Positions 35,422-44,712 of a stretch of 64,000 bases of DNA are shown here, piece by piece (position 1 is the stretch's first letter; each line of letters opens with the position of its first letter). Origin of the DNA: Eubacterium nodatum ATCC 33099. GTDB lineage: Bacteria; Bacillota; Clostridia; Peptostreptococcales; Anaerovoracaceae. The position numbers and the translations under genes are program-made. The notes below the pieces were generated by a model, which worked only from the letters and a program-made list of their open reading frames with translations, searched no databases and was not told where the DNA came from. Where the stretch lies: NCBI GenBank assembly GCA_000510425.1, contig AZKM01000008.1:124001-188000 (forward strand), given 5' to 3'.

Positions 35422-36858
35422 ATGGCAGATTATCAAGGTTACACAAGTCCCTTATCACGGCGTTATCCCAGCAACGAAATGAAATATATTTTCTCTCCGG
35501 AAAAGAAATTCAAGACTTGGAGGAAATTATGGATCGCCCTTGCAGAAGCGGAAAAAGAACTTGGTTTGGACATCAAACAGGAGCAAATTGATGAGTTGAT
35601 TGCAAAGAAAGATGACATCAACTATGAAGTTGCCGAGAAACGAGAAAAAATTGTAAGGCACGATGTCATGTCCCATGTCTACGCCTATGGAACTCAGTGT
35701 CCGAAGGCAAAGGGCATTATTCATCTTGGTGCTACCTCATGCTATGTAGGAGATAATACAGATTTAATCCTCATGTATGAAGGTCTTCAACTAATCCGCA
35801 GGAAAATTATCAATGCAATTGCACAGCTGTCAAAATTTGCCGACGAGTACAAGAGTCTGCCTTGCCTTGCATTTACACATTATCAGGCGGCACAACCGAC
35901 AAGTGTCGGTAAGCGCGCAACTCTCTGGCTAAATGATCTGGTAATAGACCTTGAAGACTTGAATTACCTGCTCAGCACCATCAAATTACTTGGCTGCAAA
36001 GGTACAACCGGAACTCAGGCATCTTTCATGGAACTTTTTGCTGGTGACCACGAGAAATGCAAAGCTTTAGATAAAAAAATTGCGCAAAAAATGGGATTTG
36101 AAGGTTGTTATGCTGTTTCCGGACAAACTTATTCACGAAAAATTGACAGCAGAATCTTAAATGTTCTTGCGGGAATTGCTCAGTCAGCGCATAAATTCAG
36201 CAACGACATTCGCCTTCTTCAGCACATGAAAGAAGTGGAAGAACCCTTTGAAAAAAATCAAATCGGTTCATCCGCCATGGCATACAAGAGAAATCCTATG
36301 CGTTCAGAGCGTATGGCAGCCCTTGCAAACTATGTTATGAGCGATGTGATGAACCCGCAGTTAACTGCGGCAACCCAGTGGTTCGAAAGAACTCTGGATG
36401 ATTCAGCAAATAAGAGAATAAGCATTTCGGAGGCATTCCTTGCCACCGACAGTATTCTTGAATTATATATAAATATTTCCACAGGTCTTGTGGTTTACCC
36501 TAAGGTAATCGAGGCTCATTTAATGGCAGAACTTCCATTCATGGCAACGGAAAATATTATGATGGATGCCGTTAAGGCAGGTGGAGACAGGCAGGAGCTT
36601 CATGAAAGAATCAGAGAACTTTCGATGGAAGCCGGAAAAACCGTAAAGGAAGAAGGGAAACCGAACGATTTACTGGACAGAATCGCAGCGGATCCTGCCT
36701 TTAATACAAGTAAAGAGGCTTTACAGAAGGTTATGAAGCCAGAGAATTATATCGGAAGATCTGCACAGCAGACATCTGAGTTTCTTGACGGGGTCATAAA
36801 GCCTATTCTATCCGCAAACAAAGATGCACTGGGTCTGGAAGCGGAAATTAGCGTATAG
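35422..36858 (+). CDS. purB: Adenylosuccinate lyase
   Basis: 478 residues of the fumarase/aspartase superfamily. It cleaves SAICAR and adenylosuccinate in purine synthesis. The signature GSSAMAYKRNPMRSE (mobile catalytic loop with Ser), IHLGATSCYVGDN and FTHYQAAQPTSVGKR (catalytic His) are clear. ATG follows AGGAGG. First gene of the operon with purA 11 bases downstream; together they convert IMP to AMP. Confidence 0.96.
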   Translation: MADYQGYTSPLSRRYPSNEMKYIFSPEKKFKTWRKLWIALAEAEKELGLDIKQEQIDELIAKKDDINYEVAEKREKIVRHDVMSHVYAYGTQCPKAKGIIHLGATSCYVGDNTDLILMYEGLQLIRRKIINAIAQLSKFADEYKSLPCLAFTHYQAAQPTSVGKRATLWLNDLVIDLEDLNYLLSTIKLLGCKGTTGTQASFMELFAGDHEKCKALDKKIAQKMGFEGCYAVSGQTYSRKIDSRILNVLAGIAQSAHKFSNDIRLLQHMKEVEEPFEKNQIGSSAMAYKRNPMRSERMAALANYVMSDVMNPQLTAATQWFERTLDDSANKRISISEAFLATDSILELYINISTGLVVYPKVIEAHLMAELPFMATENIMMDAVKAGGDRQELHERIRELSMEAGKTVKEEGKPNDLLDRIAADPAFNTSKEALQKVMKPENYIGRSAQQTSEFLDGVIKPILSANKDALGLEAEISV

Positions 36859-36869
36859 GAGGAGATTTT

Positions 36870-38159
36870 ATGATCAAAGCAATCGTTGGAGTCAACTGGG
36901 GCGATGAAGGAAAAGGAAAAATTACAGATACCCTTGCAGGCGAAGCGGATATAGTCGTTCGTTTCCAAGGGGGAAGCAATGCGGGACACACCATAAAAAA
37001 CGAATACGGTAAATTCCCTTTGCATATGCTTCCATCAGGAGTTTTCTATCAGCACACAACCTGTGTTTTGGGAAACGGCGTTGCCCTTAATATCCCGAAG
37101 TTGATTGAAGAAATTGACGGAATCGTAAGCAAGGGAGTTCCCACTCCTAACATTATGGTTTCCGACAGAGCACACATAGTTATGCCCTACCATATTTTAC
37201 TCGATGCATATGAAGAGGAAAGACTTGCAGGAAAATCCTTCGGTTCAACTAAATCCGGAATTGCACCCTGTTATTCCGACAAATATGCAAAGATAGGGTT
37301 TCAGGTTAATGAACTTTTCATGCCGGAAAAAGAACTTAGAGAACGCATAGAAAATGTCTGTACAATTAAAAACACACTCATAAAACACCTTTATCAAAAA
37401 CCTGAGCTTGATGCAGATGAGCTTTTTCAGACAATGATGGAATACAAGGAAATGATCAAACCTTATGCAGGAAATACTTCAGCGTTTCTGTACAATGCGC
37501 TTTCAGAAGGTAAAAACATTCTTTTAGAGGGACAGTTGGGCTCAATGAAAGATATAGACCACGGTATATATCCAATGGTTACTTCCTCTAACACCATAGC
37601 CGGCGGTGGTTCTGCCGGAGCCGGAGTTCCTCCTTATGCCGTAAAAGAAGTTATTGCAGTAACTAAGGCTTATTCATCGTCAGTAGGTGCCGGAGCTTTC
37701 GTAAGTGAAATTTTCGGGGAAGAAGCTGAAGAGCTTAGAAAACGCGGTGGCGACGGCGGCGAATACGGTGCTACAACAGGTCGCCCAAGAAGAGTCGGCT
37801 GGTATGACTGCGTGGCATCTCGTTACGGCTGCAGAGTCCAAGGTGCTACGCAGGTAGCACTGACTGTTGTGGATCCACTAGGATACTTAGATGAAATTCC
37901 TATTTGTATAGGCTATGATGTGGGTGGTGAAATCCATGAAGATTTCCCTAACACCACCTATCTATATAAAGCAAAACCAATTTATAAAAAGATGAAAGGC
38001 TGGAAATCAGACGTCACCGGCATTAGAGAATGGGATAAGCTCCCAAAGGAATGTCAGGAATATGTAAACGAAATTGAGCGCCGGCTTGGGGTTCCAATCA
38101 CTATGGTCTCTAACGGCCCTGCACGAGAAGACATTATTCCGCGTACCCCGTTGATTTAG
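36870..38159 (+). CDS. purA: Adenylosuccinate synthetase
   Basis: 429 residues. It joins IMP and aspartate with GTP. The P-loop GDEGKGK (about 11-17), catalytic Asp/His around GSNAGHT, and the GTTTGRPRR-like IMP loop (EYGATTGRPRRVGW) are present. AGGAGG precedes the ATG. Second gene of the purB-purA-alr operon. Confidence 0.97.
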   Translation: MIKAIVGVNWGDEGKGKITDTLAGEADIVVRFQGGSNAGHTIKNEYGKFPLHMLPSGVFYQHTTCVLGNGVALNIPKLIEEIDGIVSKGVPTPNIMVSDRAHIVMPYHILLDAYEEERLAGKSFGSTKSGIAPCYSDKYAKIGFQVNELFMPEKELRERIENVCTIKNTLIKHLYQKPELDADELFQTMMEYKEMIKPYAGNTSAFLYNALSEGKNILLEGQLGSMKDIDHGIYPMVTSSNTIAGGGSAGAGVPPYAVKEVIAVTKAYSSSVGAGAFVSEIFGEEAEELRKRGGDGGEYGATTGRPRRVGWYDCVASRYGCRVQGATQVALTVVDPLGYLDEIPICIGYDVGGEIHEDFPNTTYLYKAKPIYKKMKGWKSDVTGIREWDKLPKECQEYVNEIERRLGVPITMVSNGPAREDIIPRTPLI

Positions 38160-38182
38160 TTGTTAAAAAAGGAAGGTAAATT

Positions 38183-39322
38183 ATGTACAAAGAAGCACTT
38201 AGAGCCGCTTGGGCAGAAATCAATTTAAAAAACTTTGATTACAATGTTAAACAAATTAGAGCAAAAATGGGTAACGACAGGGAATTCATCGGCGTTATCA
38301 AAGCAGATGCTTACGGACACGGTGCAGTTCAATGTGCACAGATTCTAAGAGAAAACGGAGTAAAAACATTTGCTGTTGCAACTCTTCAGGAAGCCATAAT
38401 TCTCAGAAATTCAGGGGCTACAGAAAGGATTATCTGCCTTGGTATAACTCCTGATATTTATGTTGATACCCTTATCGACTATGATCTGATACCTGTGGTT
38501 TGCGATTCATTAAACGCAAAGGCAATAAGCGAAGCTGCCGCTGCAAAGGGCAAATTTATCGACTGCTTAATCGCAATAGATACAGGTATGGGGCGAATCG
38601 GGTATCTTGCCGATGACCTGAACTTTGCAATTGAAGACATCAAACGCATTTCCGTTTTACCGAATGTGAGAATTCTCGGTCTCTTCTCCCATCTTGCAAC
38701 TGCAGACACCTACGATAAATCCTTCTCACACGAACAGGAAATGAAATACAAAAGGTTCTATGAAACGGTTACCGCTGCAGGTATTCCACTTCCATTCAGA
38801 ACTTTAGCAAATAGTGCCGCAATAATGGAGCTTCCCACAATGCTGTTTGACGGATGTCGCCCCGGAATCATTCTTTACGGACAATATCCTTCACAAGAGG
38901 TTGACAGGAATAAGCTGGACATCAAACCTGTGATGCAGATTAAGGCGAATATCATTCATCTAAAATTCGTACCCGTCGGTTTCTCCTGTGGCTATGGCAG
39001 AAAATTCATTGCAGAAAGACCCTCAACCATCGCAACGATAGGTCTTGGTTACGCTGACGGCTATCCTCGTCCATTCTCCGCAAACGCCAAGGTTATCGTC
39101 AACGGAAGGGTTTGCCCTGTTGCAGGAAATATCTGCATGGATCAGTTTATGGTTGATGTTACAGATGTTCCCGGCGTAAAAGTTTATGATGAAGTTATTG
39201 TCATGGGAACAGATGGTGTAAATACAATAACGGCAGATGATATTGCAGTTGCAACCGGAACTATTAACTACGAAATCACATGTGCTTTTGGTCAAAGACT
39301 TCCAAAGGTCTTCATAAAATAG
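38183..39322 (+). CDS. alr: Alanine racemase
   Basis: 379 residues. The PLP-binding lysine is in VIKADAYGHG (Lys 40), and the second catalytic Tyr lies in the C-terminal domain near SCGYGRKF/GLGYADGYPR. NICMDQFMVDVT is diagnostic. It supplies D-alanine for the cell wall. It lies 23 bases after purA and ends at a perfect terminator, so cell-wall and purine genes share the transcript. Confidence 0.96.
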   Translation: MYKEALRAAWAEINLKNFDYNVKQIRAKMGNDREFIGVIKADAYGHGAVQCAQILRENGVKTFAVATLQEAIILRNSGATERIICLGITPDIYVDTLIDYDLIPVVCDSLNAKAISEAAAAKGKFIDCLIAIDTGMGRIGYLADDLNFAIEDIKRISVLPNVRILGLFSHLATADTYDKSFSHEQEMKYKRFYETVTAAGIPLPFRTLANSAAIMELPTMLFDGCRPGIILYGQYPSQEVDRNKLDIKPVMQIKANIIHLKFVPVGFSCGYGRKFIAERPSTIATIGLGYADGYPRPFSANAKVIVNGRVCPVAGNICMDQFMVDVTDVPGVKVYDEVIVMGTDGVNTITADDIAVATGTINYEITCAFGQRLPKVFIK

Positions 39323-39392
39323 TAATTTCTAAAACAAACTAAAACTTCGTTTTCTAAAAACGAAAAAGTTCACCTAAAAAGAAAATTTTTAA

Positions 39393-39430
39393 AGAAAAAT
39401 CCCTTCATCTCAAGATGAAGGGATTTTTCT
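39393..39430. terminator. Bidirectional terminator after alr
   Basis: Eighteen-base perfect arms around a two-base centre (39393-39410 / 39413-39430), with A-rich left and T-rich right ends. It serves alr and, on the other strand, the lipoprotein gene. The remaining 39431-39624 contains no gene. Confidence 0.9.
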
Positions 39431-39624
39431 GAAAGTGTGTGTATTCAATAAAAGAAGGAAAGTTGGTATATTCAATACCAAACTCTTTTACAAACTCAGT
39501 ATAATATATTTATGTGATGGTTGTGTGAAGAAAACGATATATATTCAAAAAACATTGTCAATACATAAAACTTATCAGATTCTTTATACGACTCATACAA
39601 TAGAACTTTTCTCATGGAAACAAT

Positions 39625-40047
39625 TTATTTCATGTATATCCATTCTATGGAATCCCCATCGTGCAATCTTTTAGAATCGGGTGTTCCCTGTATTAACTTA
39701 CCGTTGACTTTAAACTGCCATGTCGCCTTTTTATTGTATTTAGGGTCGTTATTCGCAATTTTATTGATGGAAGTTATAGTATTGCTGGTTGTATCTACCA
39801 AAAGGGGAATCTCAGACATACTTGCATAAAGCTCGGTTGCTTCCAGTACATTGGATTTCTTTTCTACCTTAAATTTAAAATTTTCCATATCAGGGGTCTT
39901 TGCTTTTTTAGGATAGTCTATGGAAATAAAAATTTCTATAGGATTTGTCACCTCAGGCTTTGATTTTTCTTTTCCACAACCTGTCAGTATTATTCCCCCC
40001 GAAAGGGAAATTATTAAAATTATAGTTATACTTATCAATCTTTTCAT
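39625..40047 (-). CDS. DUF4430-type lipoprotein
   Basis: 140 residues. The lipoprotein signal has lipobox LTGC after a hydrophobic stretch. The mature part (NVLEATELYASM..., ATWQFKVNGKLIQGTPDSKRLHDGDSIEWIY) matches the DUF4430 fold found in transcobalamin-like and anchored proteins. The start ATG 40047 follows AAGAGGTAAAGAG. It might bind a small ligand outside the membrane. Last gene on the hut-side strand, about 100 bases after the amidohydrolase-like gene. Confidence 0.7.
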   Translation of the reverse strand: MKRLISITIILIISLSGGIILTGCGKEKSKPEVTNPIEIFISIDYPKKAKTPDMENFKFKVEKKSNVLEATELYASMSEIPLLVDTTSNTITSINKIANNDPKYNKKATWQFKVNGKLIQGTPDSKRLHDGDSIEWIYMK

Positions 40048-40145
40048 CTCTTTACCTCTTAAGTTTATTTTTTGTAATATGATAAAACCGTTCACACAAA
40101 GCAGGCATTGTCATTTTCCGCAAAGCAGATATTATCATTCGGTTT

Positions 40146-40850
40146 TTAAAATGTCTGGTTCATCAACAGATTAAACAGCTCATTCTCTCCTTCTTCGTCC
40201 ATATCGTAAATAGTTTTTCCTTCTTTTATAATTCTGATGCAGTGCATATTTGCAAAGAACTTCATGCTGTACTGAAAAGGATTTTTTTCAAAAACAGAAA
40301 AATCTGCAACAGCACCTACTGTTATTTTACGCTGTATTCCCATAACATCTGTTGTAAGACTTCGTATGGCTTCGGGAACGCTTTCAAATCTGTCATAAAA
40401 ATTTGAAAAAGGTTCACAGAAACCGGAAGTGCAAGGTTCCAACTCGTTAAGCAATGTATTCTCGGTTCTTTCGGCAATTACCGTAAGAAATTCATTGCCC
40501 GCTTCTTGAACTTTTTCAAAGACAGATACCGGTAATAAAAGTGACGTTATCCCTTTATCCTTCAACACTTCAACACTGTCATCCAGCCAATCATCCTGAA
40601 AACATTCGTATCCTTTATTTTCAACAGCATTAAAAAATTCTGCAAAATAAGAATGACTTTCAAAATCAAGAAAGCCGGGAAGGACATATGCACCGTTGAG
40701 ATTTATATTTTCCATGTTGTCGTTAACCTTTTGAAAGGGATTTATCGTTCCAATCCAAGTAATAATACCGTCTTCGATTTCTAAGGCATTCCCTTGGCTG
40801 TATTCTTCTCCGGTCATCAGTAAATTTGCATTATAAAATAATGTACTCAT
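40146..40850 (-). CDS. Degenerate amidohydrolase-like protein
   Basis: About 234 residues, roughly 60 percent of the length of NagA/imidazolonepropionase-type amidohydrolases. The N-terminal composite domain (FYNANLLMTGEEYSQGNALEIEDGIITWIG) and the C-terminal return (ITVGAVADFSVFEKNPFQYS, IKEGKTIYD) are clear. The metal motif PGFxDxHxH reads PGFLDFESHSYF, with one His replaced. Most of the catalytic barrel is missing. Catalysis seems unlikely. ATG 40850 or 40853 follow GAGG. It begins beside the stop of the EcsC gene, in the hut-strand operon. Confidence 0.6.
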   Translation of the reverse strand: MSTLFYNANLLMTGEEYSQGNALEIEDGIITWIGTINPFQKVNDNMENINLNGAYVLPGFLDFESHSYFAEFFNAVENKGYECFQDDWLDDSVEVLKDKGITSLLLPVSVFEKVQEAGNEFLTVIAERTENTLLNELEPCTSGFCEPFSNFYDRFESVPEAIRSLTTDVMGIQRKITVGAVADFSVFEKNPFQYSMKFFANMHCIRIIKEGKTIYDMDEEGENELFNLLMNQTF

Positions 40851-40862
40851 CATATTCCTCAA

Positions 40863-41642
40863 TTAAGTCGCATGTTCTGTAAGAAAGCGGCGATGATATT
40901 TGATTTCAGCGTATTTTAGAATTTTTTTCATATATATTGCATCGTATGCCCCACCCACAGCACCTACAATAGGTATTGTCTGTAAAAACTTAGTGTAAAG
41001 AAGTTCGGAGGAAATCGCTTCCGAAGAGATTGCAATTTGTTCCTCCTGCTGATAATGCTCGGGTATTTGCAAACCCTTTTCAATAAACTCATTTAAGAAA
41101 TTATTGCCTTCATCCAGTCTTTTTCCGTGTGATAGAGAAGTTTCTATGATTTTAAGTATAAAAAATTTCTCTTCAGGGCTGTCGTAGTCATAACCGAAGT
41201 TCAGTGCCACCTGGTATATTCCCTTTAACATAGAGCCCGTAAATATCACAATATCAGGAATACCTATTCCCGCAAGACCCATTCCTATTCCTGCACTGCC
41301 TGAAAAAAGCAAGTTGGCATTTCCGCTGCTGCTGGCATTTTTTGAAAAACGCTTAAGGGAACTGTAGTCATTCTTAATTTCAGCAGTTTCTTTGTAATCC
41401 TCAAATCTCTCTCGGATACTTTCTTTATCGTATGTTTTTTCAATTATACCGGTTCCTTTGTTGAATATAAGTTCAAAGGCTTTGGCAAAGCCTTTATTGA
41501 GCTTATCCTGCATAGAAGCAGGTACTTTTGACTCCAAAAACCCCGTTAATCTGGACGGTTTTTGAAACCTTCCCTTCTGTAAAAATGCGTATTCTCTCCG
41601 CTGCATTCTATTCCATTCTTTTTGCCATGGTGTTGATAGCAT
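40863..41642 (-). CDS. EcsC-family protein
   Basis: About 259 residues. The EcsC core is recognisable (LFSGSAGIGMGLAGIGIPDIVIFTGSMLKGIYQVALNFGYDYDSPEEKFFILKIIETSL), with glycine-rich hydrophobic segments suggesting membrane association. The start ATG 41642 follows AAGGAGG. EcsC is encoded with an ABC transporter in Bacillus, but its role is unknown. Here it lies downstream of ftcD. Confidence 0.85.
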   Translation of the reverse strand: MLSTPWQKEWNRMQRREYAFLQKGRFQKPSRLTGFLESKVPASMQDKLNKGFAKAFELIFNKGTGIIEKTYDKESIRERFEDYKETAEIKNDYSSLKRFSKNASSSGNANLLFSGSAGIGMGLAGIGIPDIVIFTGSMLKGIYQVALNFGYDYDSPEEKFFILKIIETSLSHGKRLDEGNNFLNEFIEKGLQIPEHYQQEEQIAISSEAISSELLYTKFLQTIPIVGAVGGAYDAIYMKKILKYAEIKYHRRFLTEHAT

Positions 41643-41789
41643 ATCAGCCTCCTTCCAGTAGTATAGCACGAAAATTCTTCCTTTTGAACACTAAAAAAGG
41701 ATACACACCTATTTCGGTCAGTATCCTTTTAATTATCAAATCAATGTTAAAGCCACAGCTCTCAACATTTGCCATAAAGCCTGAATTGA

Positions 41790-42698
41790 CTATAAAATAT
41801 GGTTCTCCAAAATCTGTGTTTTGAAGTCAAAGTCATTAGTCTGCATATAGTACTGTGCGCAGTCTACAAGGGCTTTCATTGGGCAAAGACCTATAATTTC
41901 CGTTTTTGTCACATGAACTCCGTATCTTGCCGCTTCAAACTTAACGGTTTCAACTACTCTATATAAAGGAGTCTGTTCATAGTTAGTCATATTGCAGGAA
42001 ACCTGAGCATATTTCTTTCCTGTATCTTCCTCAATGATTTCAAAGCCCATTGACTTGACACATTTAAAGCCCCCATCCTTTTCACGAATAATTTTTGCGA
42101 TATTCTTTGCTACTTCAACATCCTCTGTGTCTAAATCAAGATTGAATGCCACTAGAGGGGGTCTTGCACCCACTGCCATAACTCCTGCCGTCGGATGGAT
42201 TTTCCTTCCGCCAAAATCCGGTTCCCAGATTTCTTCCTTAACCTTCTCAGCCATGCCTTCAAACTGACCTTTGCGAATCTTAACCAGATTCTGTCTCTCA
42301 GGTCGTGTTGCAGAACTTTCATAGAGGAAAACCGGAACGCCGGCTTCTTCTGAGATTCTGTTTCCCACAACCTTTGACAGCTCAACGCAATCTTCCGTTG
42401 TACAGTCCTTAATAGGAAGGAAAGGCATTACATCAACTGCCCCCATTCTCGGATGTTCGCCCTCATGTTTTGTAAGATCAATAAGCTCAGCCGCTTTCTT
42501 AACAAGCTTAACACTGGCCTCCTCAACTGATTTTGCATCTCCGATATATGTGATAACTGTACGGTTGTGACTTTCGTCTGAAGAATAGTCAAGCAGCGTA
42601 CAGCCTGCCGTGTTTCTAATCTCATCAATACAAGCCTCAATAACTTCAGGTCTTCTTCCTTCGCTGATATTTGGAATACTTTCAATAATTTGTGCCAT
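41790..42698 (-). CDS. ftcD: Glutamate formimidoyltransferase
   Basis: 302 residues. It transfers the formimino group from formimidoylglutamate to tetrahydrofolate, releasing glutamate. Signature regions: ESIPNISEGRRPEVI, RMGAVDVMPFLPIKDCT (catalytic His nearby in KHEGEHPRMGAVD) and MGFEIIEEDTGKKYAQVSCNMTNY. This is the single-domain version; the cyclodeaminase is the separate gene upstream. AGGAGG precedes the ATG. Final step of the histidine pathway here. Confidence 0.95.
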   Translation of the reverse strand: MAQIIESIPNISEGRRPEVIEACIDEIRNTAGCTLLDYSSDESHNRTVITYIGDAKSVEEASVKLVKKAAELIDLTKHEGEHPRMGAVDVMPFLPIKDCTTEDCVELSKVVGNRISEEAGVPVFLYESSATRPERQNLVKIRKGQFEGMAEKVKEEIWEPDFGGRKIHPTAGVMAVGARPPLVAFNLDLDTEDVEVAKNIAKIIREKDGGFKCVKSMGFEIIEEDTGKKYAQVSCNMTNYEQTPLYRVVETVKFEAARYGVHVTKTEIIGLCPMKALVDCAQYYMQTNDFDFKTQILENHIL

Positions 42699-42847
42699 TT
42701 TTACCTCCTGTCATGAGTGACCTCCCATCAAAAGTCAAATTAGGAAACTTTAATCCGGTTATCATCTCATATTATCCAACTAAAACATATACTTATAATT
42801 TTTATTCCCAAAGGGTTATCATTCAAAAGTTCTCGTTTCATATATAT

Positions 42848-43474
42848 TTATAAAGATGCCAGAATCTCCTCAAAGCATTTCCTTGCAATTTCTTCCGCTT
42901 CTTCATACATCCTATGTCCTTCTTCTGCAAAAGCCTTCGCCTTTGCTTCATCTTTAACTCCCGGCAGGTTGATTTTAACATTGAGCCAAGCACCGTAGAT
43001 GCAAGCCTTTAGCTGCAAAATTCCGACTCCAAGGTCACTTGCACAGTTCGGATTTGAATTGCCAACCAGACTTTCTGCAAGTTTAAGTCCTTCATATCCC
43101 AATTCCATGGTTCTGAAAGGAACTTCCGTTGCAACCAGTGTTCCCTCTGCGATAGCCTGTCTTCTGGCAGCCTTTTCTTCATCTGTAGATTTAGGCATTT
43201 TGAATGCTGCAGATATAAGGTTGAAGGCATCTGTATCCTTGTCAACAGCTGCTGTCAGTTCTTCATAAAGAGCAACTCCTCTTTTCTTTGCATTCAGACA
43301 AATATCCTCCAAATCCTTGTACTTTTCCTTACCCAAAGTAAGGTCGGCAACCATCATGAAAAGCCCGCAGCCCTGTGCCCCCGAAAGAGCACTAACTGAA
43401 CCTCCGCCCGGTGCCGGAGCATCTGATTTCAGTACATCCAGAAATTCTGTAACTTTCATATCCACTAATTTCAT
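42848..43474 (-). CDS. fchA: Formimidoyltetrahydrofolate cyclodeaminase
   Basis: 208 residues, all-helical. It converts formimidoyl-THF to methenyl-THF and ammonia. The N-terminal FLDVLKSDAPAPGGGSVSALSGAQGCGLFMMVADLT is diagnostic. The ATG at 43474 overlaps the hutI stop by one base (TAATG), so translation is coupled; the frame open further upstream lies inside hutI and is not used. Confidence 0.93.
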   Translation of the reverse strand: MKLVDMKVTEFLDVLKSDAPAPGGGSVSALSGAQGCGLFMMVADLTLGKEKYKDLEDICLNAKKRGVALYEELTAAVDKDTDAFNLISAAFKMPKSTDEEKAARRQAIAEGTLVATEVPFRTMELGYEGLKLAESLVGNSNPNCASDLGVGILQLKACIYGAWLNVKINLPGVKDEAKAKAFAEEGHRMYEEAEEIARKCFEEILASL

Positions 43475-44709
43475 TATATAATCTTTCCTTTCTTTATAAC
43501 CATTTTTGCCATATTTGAGCCAAAGCGATAGCAAAGCATTTCCATATCCGGAGCATTCCAGATAACCATGTCCGCCTGCTTGCCGACTTCCAGACTGCCA
43601 ACCCGCTCACCTATTCCTATGGCACAAGCCGGGTTAATTGTAACAGCCGTCAAAACTTCTTCAGGAAGCAATCTGTACTTAATACATGCCAAATTCATTA
43701 CAAACTGCAAATTCATGGAAGGGCAGGAACCCGGATTAAAATCACTGGCTGCAGCAACAGGAATCTCCATCTCAATCATTTTTCTTGCCGGGGCAAAATT
43801 TGCTCCTAAATAAAATGATGTTGCAGGAAGACACATTGCCGTAGTTCCACCCTTTGCCATTGAATCCAATCCTTCTTTGTCAATTGAAATCAGGTGTTCT
43901 GCACTAACTGCACCCATTTCTCCTGCCAATACGGAGCCTCCGATTGCTTCAATTTCGTCAGCATGAATTTTGAGACCAAAGCCAAGTTCTTTAGCACGCT
44001 CAAGGTATCTTTTGCTCTGTTCATAATTGAAAACCGAGTCTTCAGTAAAAATGTCAGCAAAATCCGCCAAATCATGTTCTTTTACATAAGGAAGTATTTT
44101 TTCGCAGATCATGTCTATGAATTCGTTACCTTTGCCCTTATATTCTTCAGGAATTGCATGGGGACCCATGAAAGTCGCCACCACATCCATAGCGTGCTGT
44201 TCATCAAGGGTTTTAATAACATTCAGAATCTTAACTTCATTGTCAAAGTCAAGTCCATATCCACTTTTTGCCTCACAGGAAGTAACCCCGTATGCCATCA
44301 TTTCGTCTAAGAACTTCTTCGTCTTAAAGATCAAATCCTGCTCTGAGGCTTCTCTTGTTTTCCTAACCGTATCAAGAATTCCTCCACCTGCTCTCAAAAT
44401 ATCTAAGTAGGTTGCCCCCTTAAGTTTCATAGGAATTTCATGCTGACGATACCCTCCGAAAACTAGATGAGTGTGACCGTCTACAAGTCCCGGTGTAACG
44501 AGAGCATAATTGGCATCAATTACTTCATCGGCATTTCCCGACCCCTTAGGAAGTTCCCCTTCAGATGTGATCTCTGCCACAACTCCGTCTTCAACGAAAA
44601 TCGCTGCATTATGCAGTTTCAGATTCTCTCCCTGCTGACTTCCCCTATGGCTGTAACTACCTGTCGGAGTCTGTAAGATTCCGATATTTTTAACTAAAAG
44701 TGTGCCCAT
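43474..44709 (-). CDS. hutI: Imidazolonepropionase
   Basis: 411 residues of the amidohydrolase superfamily. It hydrolyses imidazolonepropionate to formimidoylglutamate. Metal ligands His 79 and 81 lie in VDGHTHLVFGG. KIHADEIEAIGG, SAEHL and ASDFNPGSCPSMNLQ carry further ligands and substrate residues. Three bases separate it from the hutU stop. Confidence 0.95.
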   Translation of the reverse strand: MGTLLVKNIGILQTPTGSYSHRGSQQGENLKLHNAAIFVEDGVVAEITSEGELPKGSGNADEVIDANYALVTPGLVDGHTHLVFGGYRQHEIPMKLKGATYLDILRAGGGILDTVRKTREASEQDLIFKTKKFLDEMMAYGVTSCEAKSGYGLDFDNEVKILNVIKTLDEQHAMDVVATFMGPHAIPEEYKGKGNEFIDMICEKILPYVKEHDLADFADIFTEDSVFNYEQSKRYLERAKELGFGLKIHADEIEAIGGSVLAGEMGAVSAEHLISIDKEGLDSMAKGGTTAMCLPATSFYLGANFAPARKMIEMEIPVAAASDFNPGSCPSMNLQFVMNLACIKYRLLPEEVLTAVTINPACAIGIGERVGSLEVGKQADMVIWNAPDMEMLCYRFGSNMAKMVIKKGKII

Positions 44710-44712
44710 AAC

